From contig NC_079489.1 in NCBI RefSeq assembly GCF_020520425.1, positions 21,042,001 to 21,106,000 of the forward strand: 64,000 nucleotides of DNA. Direction: 5' to 3'. Shown here in pieces: positions 50,422 through 63,242 of the stretch. How positions within the stretch are numbered: position 1 is the first letter of the stretch; every line of letters starts with the position of its first letter. This DNA comes from Spinacia oleracea. Taxonomy: Eukaryota; Streptophyta; Magnoliopsida; Caryophyllales; Amaranthaceae. The notes below the pieces were generated by a model. It made no database searches, was not told where the DNA came from, and saw only the letters and a list, made by a program, of their open reading frames with translations. The translations under genes were made by a program, and so were the position numbers.

Positions 50422-52762
50422 CTACTTCCCACCCTTGGTATAGCTGTCTCTTAACGTGACTGTCCGGTTAAAAACCAATTTCTCAGGTGAAGAGTCCTTG
50501 TCTACAGCAAAGTAACCTAAACAGGAATCCAAAAGAACAATTAGATACAACAGGAAACAGATATATGAGAGACATATGAGCAAGAGAAAGGATTGTCGTT
50601 CAGAAAACGCAATATTTTGAAATTACATATTTATAATGTCATGGCTCAGTTGGGGGACAAATGTTGAGAATGATAGTGTTTTGCCAATACATTTAATGGA
50701 TATTGTAAACAGAGTTGGGTAAACGAAGGGGAAGATGCTGCAGAAGACTCGAATTTCTGTTCTACAGGGAGAGATTTGTATGTGACAGATATGCCCAGCA
50801 ACACCAAGTGACAAGTAAAAAACAAATAGCAGAAATAGTAATACTCATCATGAATGCAAAATGATACTTTTGGAATATAGAAAGATGGTCTTTTTGCCAT
50901 TAGATTTCATTGTTTGCGCTAGATTTCAGCAACCCGGAAGTCATTAAACATACCTAAACGTTCAAACTGGAATCTGTCACTGAGTAGAGCATTTCGAAGT
51001 GAAGGAACTGCATATGCCTCAGGTATGACAACTTTTGAATTGGAGTTCAAATCACCAAGCCAATTATCAAGCTCAGCTGGGTTCTGAAATTTTTTTAAAA
51101 TAATTAGTATTAATTATTGCTGGTTATTGTAATGAGGAAAAAAGTTCTGAATCTGCCTACCTCGGAAGAAAAAAGTCTGTCAAACAGCCTAACTTCCACT
51201 TTAAGTGGATCAACGCCCATAGAAGGCTCAGCAACCCAATGCAGGACACCCTGGAAAAGAAAGTACAAATTAATCAGCCTAATGCACTCATAAATTTGAC
51301 ATCAGAACAATATTTTCAAAACATGTAAATGTATAATGTGAGGACAAACCTTCGGTTTCAATTTCTTCTCAGGGTCATACTCAGCACGAATTTCAACAAC
51401 CGTCTCATTGTCATCACCAAGTATTACGTCTGTGCACTTAATGGGATATGCATATCTGCATGTGGGCATAGACTTTAGAAATTTTGTCCTTTTGCAATAA
51501 CACATTAACACTATAGATTCTTTCTCACAATCTTACCTCAGCAAGACAGACTTTCCAGGAGCAAGGCCATAATAATCTTTTGAGTCTTTCATCCGAAAAT
51601 CAGATCTTTCAATGTACACAACATTAGAAAATGGCACCTGGGACGAAATCACAACACTTTCACTTGGGAACCAACCAGCAATAAGACATATAGAAAGACT
51701 TGAAGAGAGCTAAAAGAGGATATTATTTCCATATCAACGAAGGAAAAAATTTATGAAGAAAAATTAGGGCCGACCTTGTATAATGCTGAGGTGTCATCAG
51801 TTTGAGCATCTGGCCACTTCTTAGCATCGAGGTCAATTACTTTACCAGCTTCTAGATTGGTGATAACAACCTAAAATGGAGGTGCATATAAGACGCACAG
51901 ACAGATATTTGGGCTTTAGGGAATTTATTGAATTAAAAATCATACCTTTAACGGATATAGGACCACCAATGTCCGAGCTGCAGTTCTATTTAGCTCTTCT
52001 CTGACATGATATTCAAAGCGATCTAAACGGATCAAACTACAATCACTGCAGCCAAAAAAACTGGGAGTCACGTAACAATGAAACAAAGTCGACATCTCTA
52101 CCTCATATCTAAATGTCTTTCTCCTGTCCCCAAATGATTGCCCACATCCGTTGTCTAGAAAATACTTCCCTTTAAGTTATTTTAAAGTACACTAATAAAC
52201 TGTGAGGGATTAATGTTGGCCAAAGTAGGAGTATGCACAACAAAATTCTGAATCCACAAAAAGAACAGATGCACAATCTCCAAGGGACAAAACAAGTACA
52301 CACAAAGAAGCAGCAAAAGTCTCACCTTCTAGTGATTCCAATACCCCTAACAAAGGCATTAATTGCTGTTGGTGACACCCCCCTACGGCGCAAACCAGCA
52401 AGTGTCATCAATCGGGGATCATCCCACCCATCAACATACTTCTCAGTAACAAGACTATTAAGCTGTGGAACACATTTAAAATCAGTTTAATTCATGTGGC
52501 TAAAATTTTTTAGACATAAATCTGATGGATTGAATATATCAGGAATCACTAAATTGATTAACCATACTTTTCTCTTTGACATCACGGTGTTCGTTACATT
52601 CAACCTTGAATACTCCCACACATAAGGCATATACAGGTCAAGTGCATGCAATAACCAGTAATATGAAGCCCGCCGCGTCTCAAATTCCAATGTGCACAGC
52701 TGCATAATAAAAAAAATGAAGCTTATGTGAACTAAGTCATACCGTGCATTCAGGAAATAAAT

Positions 52763-52803
<41 letters not shown>

Positions 52804-55800
52804 GGTCAACATAATGTCCCGAAACGAATTCAAATGAAATTAAAGTAAATCACATATTGCATTTAAATTGAAGTTTACATACATTTAGCTACTTGAAAAA
52901 ACAAACCTTGTGAAAAGGCCGAATTAGTAATGTAGATTTGCGCATAAGAGTTGTATTTAAAAGGGGAAAAAAAATATTTTTATCCAACATTGGTGATTTT
53001 CAGTGGCTATAAATTATAATCCAATTGTAAAGAACTAAAGATGAATAACAGAAGAGCTTTCATCTTCGTATCGATCTCGAGTGTTTTTCCTGTCATGATA
53101 TTGTCTAATACTATATGCCAGATTGCCAGAAAATTAATTCATCACATATCCTCTAAGCAAAAAAAATTTAGAACCTCAACCTTTCTCTTCTTGCCTTCTA
53201 CGATTAATTTAAATTAACTCTCTACATTCTACAATTTTATTAATATATCAGCTTTTCAGGTACAGTGATGCTTTTTGACTCTCTTCACTTTATATTGTGG
53301 GCCAAAAGAAGAATCAGGTTCTGGGTCCCACCAAAACAAAATCACAATGGCATAGAAAAGATGATAATAGGCAACTCAACAAGGTAATCCAGAGAGGGGG
53401 GGAGGAACCGCATGTGCATAAGAATATTATGGGAACAAATACTAACAGTTCTTAACAAATAGTCAATATACCAGATGTAATAGCAGATAAGTCTGATAAC
53501 CTTGGACAGAAAGTATGAGAGAGATCATAAACAATAGAAAAGCACCTACCGAATGAGTTACATTTTCCAGAGAATCTACAATGCAGTGTGCAAAATCGTA
53601 GCTAGGATAAATACACCACTTATCTCCTGCTTTAGGATGATGAGCAAACTGTAGAAACCCCAAAAGAAAAAAAAAAAATTGAATTAAGAAAAGGGTGAGG
53701 AGAGTCTATTGGTAGTATCAGGCTGTATCACTGTACAAGGCAAGTAATAAACATCAGTATGTATATAAAAGTTACATAACACTTGCCTTGATACGGTATG
53801 CAATAAGATCATACATATTACAGTTATCACTCTGCATATCTTGCTTCATCCTAAGTGTTGCTTTTCCCTCTTCAATCATTCCCCTTCTCATTTCCTCAAA
53901 AAGTTTTAAGGATTCTTCTACTGGCCTGTCTCTCCAAGGACTGTTCAACTTTTTTTCTCTGTACTCCTTTACTTCATCAGGACCCTGCAACACAACAATC
54001 CGTTAGTGAATAATATTATCAAATCATTACCAAAAGAAGCTAAAAGAAGTTTGCCAAGCACAATAACCATTCATGGCCAACAAATGTAGTTTAAGAGAAT
54101 AAAGAGTGAAGGTTGATCACGAAAAAGTAAGAAAGACCAAGTATTCATGAAGAATGATGGAAGCAAAGCTAGGGGGGAGATAATAAAGAAAACCTGATGG
54201 TCAACATATGCATGACCTCTCCTTATGAGCTCAACAGCTAGTTCATATAGATCTTGGAAATAATCACTGGTATAAGTTATCTGCAAAGTTTAAGGAGATA
54301 GCAAAATTATTTTTGTCCGGCTGGTTGGCACTGTTATAGAAGTAAAATGTATGGTCCAAATAATATACCTTAAACGGCTTCCATCCCATCCACCTGACTA
54401 TCTCTTCAATATGATCAATGTACTCTTTCTTTTCAGCCTCAGGATTTGTATCATCATACCTAAAGTACACCTTAGATATTTCAGAGCTCACCAAAAAAAA
54501 GTCCAATATCCCAAAATATACGCTTTTCTGAACCTATAAACAGTTATAAAAGTGTTGGCACTATCCTAATCAGCAGTTCAACTCAAAAGAATTATCAATA
54601 TATCATATCATATCCATACACATCCAAAAATGAAAAAATGATACTTCGCGTTGACATACAAAAAACCATGGGACACAGACCATGAACATTACGAACAAAG
54701 TACAAGAAACCAATGGAAAGTTATTATAAAATCTACATACTTCAAATTACTAAAGAAGTTAAGAGTCACAAAAAATGAATCAAACATAGTTATTCGTATT
54801 CACAAAAAAGGGGGAAAAAAAAATCACCTCAAATAGCAATGACCATCTTTTTCCTTTGCCAATCCAAAATCAACAAACATTGCCTATAACAAGAAAATAA
54901 AGGAAAAAATAATACTTCAGTTAAAGAGTTTCAAGATTCCAACTAAATTAACAGAACCAAGTTGCAAGCTACCTTAGCATGACCAATGTGAAGGTACCCA
55001 TTTGGCTCAGGTGGGAAGCGGGTAAGAACTTTTCCCCCGGTTACCTTCAAGTGCTTTGCAAGAATTTCCCTGGTATTGCAAGCTCTTAAAACAGAGCTAT
55101 CACTAAAGAAAACTTCAGTATGCACCTGAAATGTACAACTTACCCAATTAAATCCTAGTAGACAGTTAGACACCAGCCAGCACATTAAGAAGTCTTGAAA
55201 ACTATGGAGATCAACATAAAGATCCTCATGCATGAACAAAACAAGCTAACAGTTTCAAATAAATAACAATGGCTAACGAAAAAGGTAAAAGAAATCTTAG
55301 GAGTTTCCTCAAAGAAAAGCAACATTTGCCTAGCACAGTCATGAGTCATCCACACAATTCGCATGCAGTAGACTTAACTTATCCAATGAATAAGAAATAT
55401 TAAAAGCTTCAATATTTGATCTCAATACTCAATAAAAAATAGTACAATACCGAAAAAATACAAGGAAAAATTTAAAAAATCAAAAATAAAGAAAACTCTA
55501 GACCAAAAATATTATCCAGGTAAATACCCTTACGCGAGAAAAGCTTTTAGATAAATAGTGGGGAAAAAAATGAATTATGCACATGACCCTCTTCAGCTAT
55601 TATATATGATAACAAGTAGCAAAGATATTGTATCATCACTAAGGTATAAATGAAAGCTCGGAGATGGTTAATTGTATAACAAAAACATAGTGATAGAACA
55701 GCACATGAAAAATTGTACCTTGAAATTTTCCTCCGGGGATGGGAAGATAGTAAATGGGTTAAGTTCTTCTTCAGATGGTGGAGCTGTAGCAGCAGCAACA

Positions 55801-57588
55801 GCTTTTTCCTACACAAGAAAGAAACAAAAGCAGGGTAAGCAATCACACAGTTAGAAACCTATTTTTCTCAGCATAAGTCAGAGAGGAACCAACCTCAACT
55901 TTAGCAGGCTTTTCTTTCTTCTTTTTGACTGGCTTTTCATCATCTGCTGCAGTCCTTTCACCCAGTAACTCACGAAGCTTTGTATCTACCACTTGCTGCA
56001 ACATAAGAAACCATGATTGACAAATTTCATATAATTCACTCATTCAAGTCAACTTAAATTTATGTCATTTTCGGACAAAGCAAATATAGAACGAAATAGT
56101 ACCTTGACGACCTTTGGATCAGCCCATGGCTGTCTCTCTCGAACACGTCTAAACAAGTCACCAACTGATAAAGCAAGCAAATTAAGCATCAGGAGAGGTG
56201 ACATGATAGTAAAACAAGCTTTGTGAACAAAATATTTTGCTGATGAACTTTTACGCAGAACTAGCAATGGAAACATAAGCTGAGAACCAAAAGAGCCGCT
56301 AAGCCTTGAATGGCTAGTACGACTCCTAACCCCATTTTTGTATTAATTCTTAAAAACGAACTAAACTTAACCCTTGCATACAATACATATTAAACAAATG
56401 AGTTTATCAACCATCAAAATCATTACAAAATAAGATACCAACCATTTGTTTTATATCGCTGCTCCAAAATTGTTGTTTTAAGCTCTTCAAAAATTTCACC
56501 AACAGTACTTCCTATCTCTTCATTAGAAACTTCAACACCTGATCAACATATGAAGACGATATAGTAACACATATACATATAATGAAAGTAAACCCCGCTT
56601 TCTTAAACATTCAAGTAAATCAATCAAGAATCAATGAGCTGCATTACCAACTCCACAAGCTTTCTCGAAGTCACTTAAGCTGAATTTTTCAGGACCAGCG
56701 CTTGTGAAAAATGTGAAAGCAGCTTCTAGTTGAGCTGGTGTCTTAATCTACAACACCTTAGGTCGCATAAATATATCATTCCAAAAACAGGAGGCTTTAC
56801 ATTAACATAAAAGTACGAAAGAATACTTTCTTCATCCCATAATACATTGCCACTAAACAATAAAGGCTCTGGCCACCAGGTCCGCCCCAAAAATCCATAA
56901 CACTAACAATAGTAGTTAAGAGATTCGTTGCTTACCTTCGAAGAAACAACATACTCACTGAGGGTCGGCCGATGCACAAGGGCATTGGCAGGGAATTTTG
57001 TAGCAACCTGTCATTCAAATGCAAAAACAAAGATAGAGAAGATTACTTCGTTACTTCTCAAATACTGAGTATATGAAATTAAAGATAAGCAAGGCAAGGG
57101 GAAACTTTTGACAGCATCTTTTCCGCATGATATTCGTAAGTAAGCTCCAAAATATTTTCAATCACCAATTCACCACAAAAGCAAGTTTCTTCAATTCAAC
57201 AAATAAGGAAGAGACCTTGCAAAAGAATAATTTCTAGGTAGGCTACACTTGACTCAACATTAACTTACCCAATCCGATCTACATTCATTCTCCTCTTAAA
57301 ATTAGGTAACTTACCGTGTAGAGAAGATTTCCAGTAGTCCGGTCACAACCTTCCGTAACACCTGCCTGATTTTCCAGAGAGATAAGGTCAAAAAAAACAC
57401 ACACACATTGACATTTGAAACAGAAACAAGTGTACAGAAAAACTAGTTACTACCTCATGAATCACTGCTAACAGATTACCGGTAACCTTGTTGTTAGCAA
57501 TTGTGTTATTTGCCACTTTCTCATCTAACCCTATTTTAAGGAATAGCTCCACTGCATTTTCAGAGTTCTCCCCCGTTTTTGTAGGCAT
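50422..57588 (-). CDS. OVA9: Glutaminyl-tRNA synthetase, cytosolic
   Basis: Class I synthetase that charges tRNA-Gln with glutamine. 23 coding exons: 57588-57454, 57365-57315, 57007-56936, 56747-56648, 56538-56443, 56164-56103, 55995-55894, 55808-55719, 55125-54973, 54883-54828, 54459-54369, 54280-54194, 53984-53787, 53648-53550, 52699-52568, 52462-52326, 52045-51946, 51870-51775, 51637-51537, 51455-51350, 51250-51161, 51083-50954 and 50516-50422. They total 2379 bp, 792 residues plus TAG, normal for plants. Residues 1-210 are the eukaryotic N-terminal domain, followed by a Lys-rich linker ([12 protein letters not shown]). [14 protein letters not shown] (about 274-287) is the HIGH motif and VMSKRK (503-508) the KMSKS equivalent. 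The C-terminal anticodon-binding barrels end with RDSYTKGGK. The intron after 53787 uses a GC donor (aag|gcaagt). OVA9 is the Arabidopsis name. The gene appears intact. Confidence 0.96.
52769..52800. repeat. (GA)n microsatellite
   Basis: 16 GA units in the synthetase intron between coding exons 14 and 15. Confidence 0.95.
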
Positions 57589-58400
57589 CTCGAAGAAACA
57601 ACGATCAAGCACTGAACCAAGATAACACGCGTACATGAGATTTCATTTAGAAAAATTGGCAGCTAGAATCCATTCTTACGCTACTTTTCTCATACATATT
57701 TAAAAAAAATTTAAAAAAAAATCAATCAGCACCCGGACTTCCGAAAACCCAAATCCCAAAATCTCAATTACTTCCTCATTGGCAATGTACGAAATCAAAC
57801 AAACCTCTTCCCTCGACCCAAGAAAAATAATACAAGTATTAAAAGCTCCAAATTTATTGAGTATCCACAAGACAACAGCATTTCATTCAAAGAATTGACT
57901 TTATAATTTAGCACAATAGTAACACAAAAAAATTAAAAAATGTTATTTTCATGTGATAGAAAATTCTCATTCTAATCCCAGAAACAAACAATATTGCACA
58001 TAATAAACGAACAAAACAAACATTGTTCATTAGTGAAAATAAGCTAACGCCTAAAATCACCAATACACCCATTGGCGATTTCCCACATGCAATTCTAGAG
58101 AAATTCGTGAATCATCTGATCAATTTATGCAATATAAGAAGCATGTATTCACTGATTTTTGTAAAACTATGAAAAGGGAATTTCGAGATACCCACTTTCC
58201 CTTTTGTTTTGCATTGAAATCAGACAATTTACAGTAATTAAGCAATGGGGAAATGATGAAGGGACAAGAACTAAAACTGGGGAAAGGAGAAAGTATGGAC
58301 GGAATACCTGGGTCGGAGTTCTTGAATGGATTTCAACTTGCGAGTGAGAAGAGGGAGAGTAGAGACCAGAGAGCAGCGATGAAGGCAAGACCGTCTCAAA
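57589..58400 (-). other. 5' untranslated region and intron of the synthetase gene
   Basis: The minus strand has an acceptor (ttggttcag) at about 57613, 25 bp before ATG 57588, and a donor cgacccag|gtattcc at about 58308. The untranslated first exon would lie at about 58309-58390 and is CT-rich (ctactctccctcttctc), typical of plant housekeeping leaders. No clear TATA box. Confidence 0.65.
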
Positions 58401-58528
58401 GAATTTGGCCCTGTTCTACTTTAGAAAAATGATTAAATGAGGTCCTTAAAAATAACTTTAAACCATAAATATGTCTTGTACGAGGAAGTATTAACCCGGT
58501 CTGTAAAAACATAACAGCGAAAAAATTC

Positions 58529-58700
58529 AACGAAATGGTACATGTTTTAATCGAAATAGTACTTTGTTTTTAATGAAATAGTACTCTTTTTAACGAAATG
58601 ATACGTGTTTTTATCGAAATGGTACTCTGTTTAACGAAATGGTACTCTTTTTTTAATGAATTGTACTTTTTTTAAAAGAAATGGTGCATGTATTGGCGTT
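58529..58700. repeat. Short tandem repeat, about 20-bp unit
   Basis: Six to seven copies of aacgaaatggtactcttttt with variants, upstream of the synthetase gene. Confidence 0.75.
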
Positions 58701-59199
58701 CGAAAAGCATAATGAACATATTAAAATAAATTAGGAAACACAACCGCCCAAACCCATTCGCTCGATTAGACATCACCTTGAAGCACTGAATTGCCCTTTT
58801 GCATTTGATAAGATGTATCGCTGGGTAATAATTCATCCACTACTTTACATTCATGTTTCCGGTGAAATGGAAAGGCACAACTGAGCTCCATCACTTGATA
58901 GTAAAGTGCTCTAATATCTTCTTTAAATCCTTATATTGTACTACCTCCATTTTACAATACATGCGTCATATCTCATTTTCGCACTATTCATCAATCAACT
59001 TTGATATCTTTCTTTCACCATTATGTAAGAAAAAACACAGTCAAGTGAGATCTTGTTAAATTTGTATCAATGCAAGGATTCCAAATATTAATTTTTTATA
59101 ATTTTTACTTATACATATTTAGCGATATAAATGGTTTGAAGCATGTTGAAATATGTGCAAAAAGGAATATTGCATGTATTGTGGAACGGGGGTAGTACA

Positions 59200-59559
59200 A
59201 GACAGAGGGCGGAGAGGCGGCATGCATGGGCTAATGTTGGGCACTCCCCGTATTAGTAATATCCCCCGAACTCTCAATCTCTGCTCCACTGGATGTACGT
59301 TGAGGGATCTCCATACTAGGGATCACAAGGGAATCTATGGTCGTCGTGAATCACACATGTTTGCACTCTAGGCATGTCACGATAAGCGGGTTTTGTCAGT
59401 TTATTAAAACTGAAGGGCGACTCCTAAAGACTAGTATAAAGAGGCTAACGCCCACAGTTAGTCCCTGTTTACTTAATATGCTAAGAGGGAAAAGTCGTGC
59501 GGGCCGTACACTCTTTCTTTTAAGAGGCGCCCCGTCGTGTTTTTTCGACCCCCCTAACA
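59200..59559 (+). repeat. Truncated LTR of a Tat-like element
   Basis: Related, in the opposite orientation, to the Tat-like LTR at 10970-12432. It shares words for the aactctcaatctctgc and gggatctccatac region, gatcacaagggaa, and the end ttcgaccccc...ctaaca. About 360 bp remain. No internal region or second LTR is nearby. Confidence 0.65.
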
Positions 59560-59664
59560 ATTGATATTCCTAATTTTTCACTTAAGTGAAACCCCATAAC
59601 TTAAAGTTAGTATTTTTGAGTAAAAAAAAAGTTGGATTTTTTGCATTAAAAGTTAGTCTTCATG

Positions 59665-59926
59665 TACTCCATCTGTTCTCGAATATTAGTCCCTTTTGGA
59701 ATCTTGACACTATTCACAATTGAAGAGAATCTTCTCATTTCTTTTCAATACGTACTTCAAAACATATTCATGTGAGATATTATTTTGGTCGTCTTAATAT
59801 GTAGTTTAACAATATCAAATTTTATATTTTTCTAACATACGTATATGGAGATATTTACGCTTAAATATTGAGTTGAAACGAGTTGAAAAGTCAAAACAGG
59901 ACTAATATTTAAGAACGGATGGAGTA
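59665..59926. mobile_element. Stowaway-like MITE (262 bp)
   Basis: Ends tactccatctgttctcgaat and attaagaacggatggagta-type inverted repeats of about 28 bp, with TA at both sides. Internal tgacactattcacaattg is common in this MITE family. Confidence 0.8.
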
Positions 59927-59934
59927 GTACAAGT

Positions 59935-60900
59935 TAGGTAAACTGATATAAAACTTTATTAACTTTTACTACATTAGGGCTAACTTTTATATTAATATTC
60001 TTAACTTTTACGTTGATATTCTTAACTTTATATTTAAGTGAAACTTCAAAAGTTAAAGTTAGCATTTTTGAGTAAAAAAGTTAAAGTTTGCCTTTTTGCT
60101 TTAAAAGTTAGGTTTTATGCAATAAAAGTTAGGTAAACTAATATGAAACTTTTCTTAACTTTTACTACACCAAGACTAACTTTTATGAGGGCGAAGAAGC
60201 CAATATCTGATATGTATTTCAAGATACATATCACCCCACTAACCGACAAAATAGAGATAAGACAAAAATGAAAGCAAGTGCCATTTTTCAAAGAACATAT
60301 GTCATTTTGGAAAAATGAATGCCATTTTTCAAAATCCAATGCCATTTTCCAAAAAACGGATGCCATTTTCAAAAAAAAAAAAAATTGTCCTTTAGCGTTT
60401 GTCTCATCCCTATTTTGTCGTTTAGTGGGTGATATGTATTAGTGAAATACATATCAGATATTGATTTATACTTCCTCAACTTTTATATTGTTATTCATAA
60501 ATTTTCACATAAGTGAAACCTCGGAAGTTAAAGTTAGTCTTATTGAGTGAAAAAATTAAAGTTAGCCCTTTTGTATTAAAAGTTAAGTTTCGTGTAGTAA
60601 AAGTTAGGTAAACTGATATAAAACTTTTCTTAACTTTTACTATACCAAGGCTAACTTTTATAATGATACTCTTAACTTTTTAGTTAAGAAAATCCTCGGA
60701 AGCTAAAGTTTGTCATATTGAGTGAAAAGATTAAAGTTAGTCTGTTTGCATTAAAAGTTAAGCTTCGTGTAGTAAAAGGTAGGCAAACTACTATAAAACT
60801 TTTATTAACTTTTACTACATCAGGGCTATCTTTTATATTGATATTCTTAACTTTTATGTTGATATTCCTAACTTTTATCTTAAGTGAAACCTCATAACTT
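59935..60900. repeat. Diverged tandem repeat rich in TTAACTTTTA
   Basis: Units of about 175-195 bp start with ggtaaactgatataaaac (59938, 60132, 60607 and a variant at 60782) and contain ttaacttttactac and aaaagttagg words. A foldback MITE interrupts the array at 60201-60463. Confidence 0.7.
60201..60463. mobile_element. Foldback MITE with about 65-bp inverted ends
   Basis: caatatctgatatgtatttc on the left and its complement gaaatacatatcagatattg on the right. The pairing continues through gatacatatcaccccacta and the gacaaaatag region. The middle has five ccattttc-type words. Confidence 0.75.
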
Positions 60901-60922
60901 AGTTCGCAACTTGGAAGCATAT

Positions 60923-60992
60923 AGGCTATGCGGGATTTGAACCCACATCATGTAAATAATTGCACATTGCTCTGCCATTTGAGCTAATAGCC
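60923..60992 (-). pseudogene. tRNA-like sequence, probably a tRNA pseudogene
   Basis: The minus strand reads GGCTATT...ATAGCC (six acceptor pairs), with a D arm TAGCTCAAATGGCAGAGCA and a T arm gtggg-ttcaaat-cccgc with five pairs, i.e. good A and B boxes. The anticodon stem ATGTG/TACAT encloses eight bases (caattatt), one too many, so no anticodon can be assigned. It may be an organelle-type tRNA fragment or a decayed nuclear copy. Confidence 0.55.
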
Positions 60993-61053
60993 TTTTGTAG
61001 GAACATTAGAAAAAGCAATAGAATCGGACGGTGGGATGCCAATGCAAGCGTAA

Positions 61054-61098
61054 ATTATATGTCTGCAGGGCAAGCTCAAGGTTACAGTTTACCTGTGC

Positions 61099-61192
<94 letters not shown>

Positions 61193-61573
61193 TCCTCCAA
61201 GTCTTGGTGAATCTTCAACTTCCAATCCTTCTAATCGCCCTCAACCCCACCAAACCCTTCTTTAATCACCTCAGCTTTAGCCTATAACCCTCCCATGAAT
61301 GTTGTGCCCCCTCCAAAGCCTGAAATGGATCATGTTGTCTACAGAACAACCACTGTCACACAACTCCTTCAAGTCCCGCCAAGGCGTCAAGTCAACATCA
61401 ACCCCCCTCGGTCACAACCTCAGCCTCAACAGCAACAACGATTTATGGGTTATTCACATTCAAAGATTCATCACCCATCGCAATCTATTGCTCCTAGTTC
61501 AGTTGCTGCTGCGGGTTTTGCATATGAGAGTTTTCAGATCCTGCTCATTCTCAAACAACTAGCGAGAATTTAA
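61054..61573 (+). pseudogene. Glutamine-rich protein fragment with frameshift
   Basis: One frame encodes SAGQAQGYSLPV, then 31 glutamines (CAA units, 61098-61190), then HPPSLGESSTSNPSNRP and a stop at 61265. The next frame is open over the same border and continues with YNPPMNVVPPPKPEMDHVVY, TQLLQVPPRRQVN and a second Gln-rich run, to 61573. The two halves have the same Pro/Gln/Ser style, so they were probably one ORF. I do not recognise the family. No good start codon or splice sites are seen. Confidence 0.4.
61098..61190 (+). repeat. (CAA)31 microsatellite
   Basis: 93 bp of uninterrupted CAA, encoding polyglutamine in the plus frame. Confidence 0.97.
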
Positions 61574-61735
61574 GTACAATATAAGTTATTTCCCCTGTTT
61601 AAACAATAACAACTCAAACTAGGGAAAACCAATCGTACCCAATGTTCAACACCCTACCAGTAAAAACCAATCGTACCCAATGAGACACAAGCTAAACCTA
61701 AAATGTTACACAGTTTACATATTATAAACAACTAT

Positions 61736-62062
61736 TAGAGCATCTCCAATGGTTGTAGCTAGGGACTTGCTTGCAATTTTTAGAAATTCCAAGCTACTAG
61801 CTTAACCATTGGAGTTGAAATAATAAAGTAGCTTGGCCAAGCAAATTAGCTTATTTAAGCTAATTTGCTTGAAAAAACTTGGCCAATGAAATAATATTAA
61901 ATTAATTAAATTAAAATATTGATTGATAAATATGACTACATTAAATATCAAGCTAGTAGCTAACCACTAGGGTACTAACTAGCTAGAAAGGGAAGTAGCT
62001 TGAAATATTATGTGGCATGACAAGCTAATTTAGAAATTAGTTTACCATTGTAGATGCTCTTA
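61736..62062. mobile_element. MITE, hAT-like (327 bp)
   Basis: tagagcatctccaatggt on the left, and accattgtagatgctctta on the right as its inverted copy. The gagcatctccaatgg terminus is widespread in plant MITEs. The inside contains repeated aagctaatttgctt words. Confidence 0.75.
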
Positions 62063-62725
62063 GCTAGCATATCTGATTCAACATCTCCAAATCATAAACT
62101 CCAACAATATTTGTTAAAAACGAGTAAAGAGCACAATAAGCTAACTGAATAAGGCCCTCAAAAACCACAGCACGGTAGCAGTAAAGTCAACTGTACTTAC
62201 AAGAGGTATGCATCGTCAAGGTGACCATGTTCGGGAGTAAAACTTTGGAAACAGCCTATCACAAACATGAAAAATCGACAATCATCGATTTTTATAGCCC
62301 TCATTGTCAAAGAATGAAGATAGGCCTCATCTGATTTTTCATCATAGATCGCTGAATAAATCCTAAAAATCGCAGAATAAATCATAAAAATCGCAACAAT
62401 AGATAAAACCTATTAAAAAACCTAAATCAAAGCATAATATTGAAAAATTATGCACAATGAAGAATAATCGCGGATAACCTAGTAGAAAACCGAAAATATA
62501 AAAACCTAAATATCAAAAAACGAAAAAAAAATCTAACCTTGAAGAACAATCAAGAGAACGTAGCCAAGTCGCAGAAGAAATCGCGGCCAAATCACAAAGA
62601 AATTACAAGAAAACCGCGATGAAATCGCAATAAGAGAGGGAGAGAGGAGAGAGAAAAGAGAGGAACACGATTGAAAAGAGAGAAAGAAAAAATGAGACAG
62701 GAAGCAAAATCCGCAATTTAGAAGG
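62063..62725. other. Intergenic sequence
   Basis: No gene seen. It is A-rich on the plus strand, with a purine run gagagggagagaggagagag at about 62633-62660. Confidence 0.5.
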
Positions 62726-62974
62726 TGGACCATGGTGCACATAGAGCATGGTGCACCTTAAGAACATTAGTATATAATTAAAAGAACATCTGGTTACGTA
62801 AAAAGAACATGGACATATATTTTTTTTAATTTTTAATAAATTGTGATTTTTTATAATAAAAAAGAAAAATATGATATTGCATGTTCTTTTGCCGTAGTAT
62901 CATGTTCTTTTGTTTATGCACATGTGTTCTTTTGGTGCACATGGTGCACCATGCTCTATGTGCACCATGATCCA
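62726..62974. repeat. Foldback element with GGTGCACATAGAGCATGG arms
   Basis: tggaccatggtgcacatag (62726) and its complement ctatgtgcaccatgatcca (to 62974) can pair over more than 30 bp. The arms are themselves built from ggtgcac palindromes. Confidence 0.75.
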
Positions 62975-63171
62975 TAGTCCACGGATTGAGCAAAATCCCC
63001 TCTGAAATAAAAAAAAAAAGTCAAATCTAATGGACTCACACGTATGAGTCCATTGGACTTTGCTTAAATGGATTAGGTGTACAATAAATTATTGTACAAG
63101 TGTACAACCTTTATAAACAAGATTCTGTGCAACAAAAGAAGAAAAAGAGACATCACCGTTCACCGCAAATT

Positions 63172-63197
63172 TTTGGCTATACCCGGGTATAGCCAAA
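63172..63197. repeat. 26-bp perfect palindrome
   Basis: tttggctataccc followed directly by its complement gggtatagccaaa, centred on a SmaI-like cccggg. Confidence 0.9.
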
Positions 63198-63242
63198 GCT
63201 GGCTGTACCCCTATCCAAAACGATGTCGTTTTGTGTTGTTTA

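Noticed and set aside
60960..61097. Upstream ATG of the Gln-rich frame at 60960
   Set aside because: It lies inside the tRNA-like sequence on the other strand, and the first residues do not resemble the rest.
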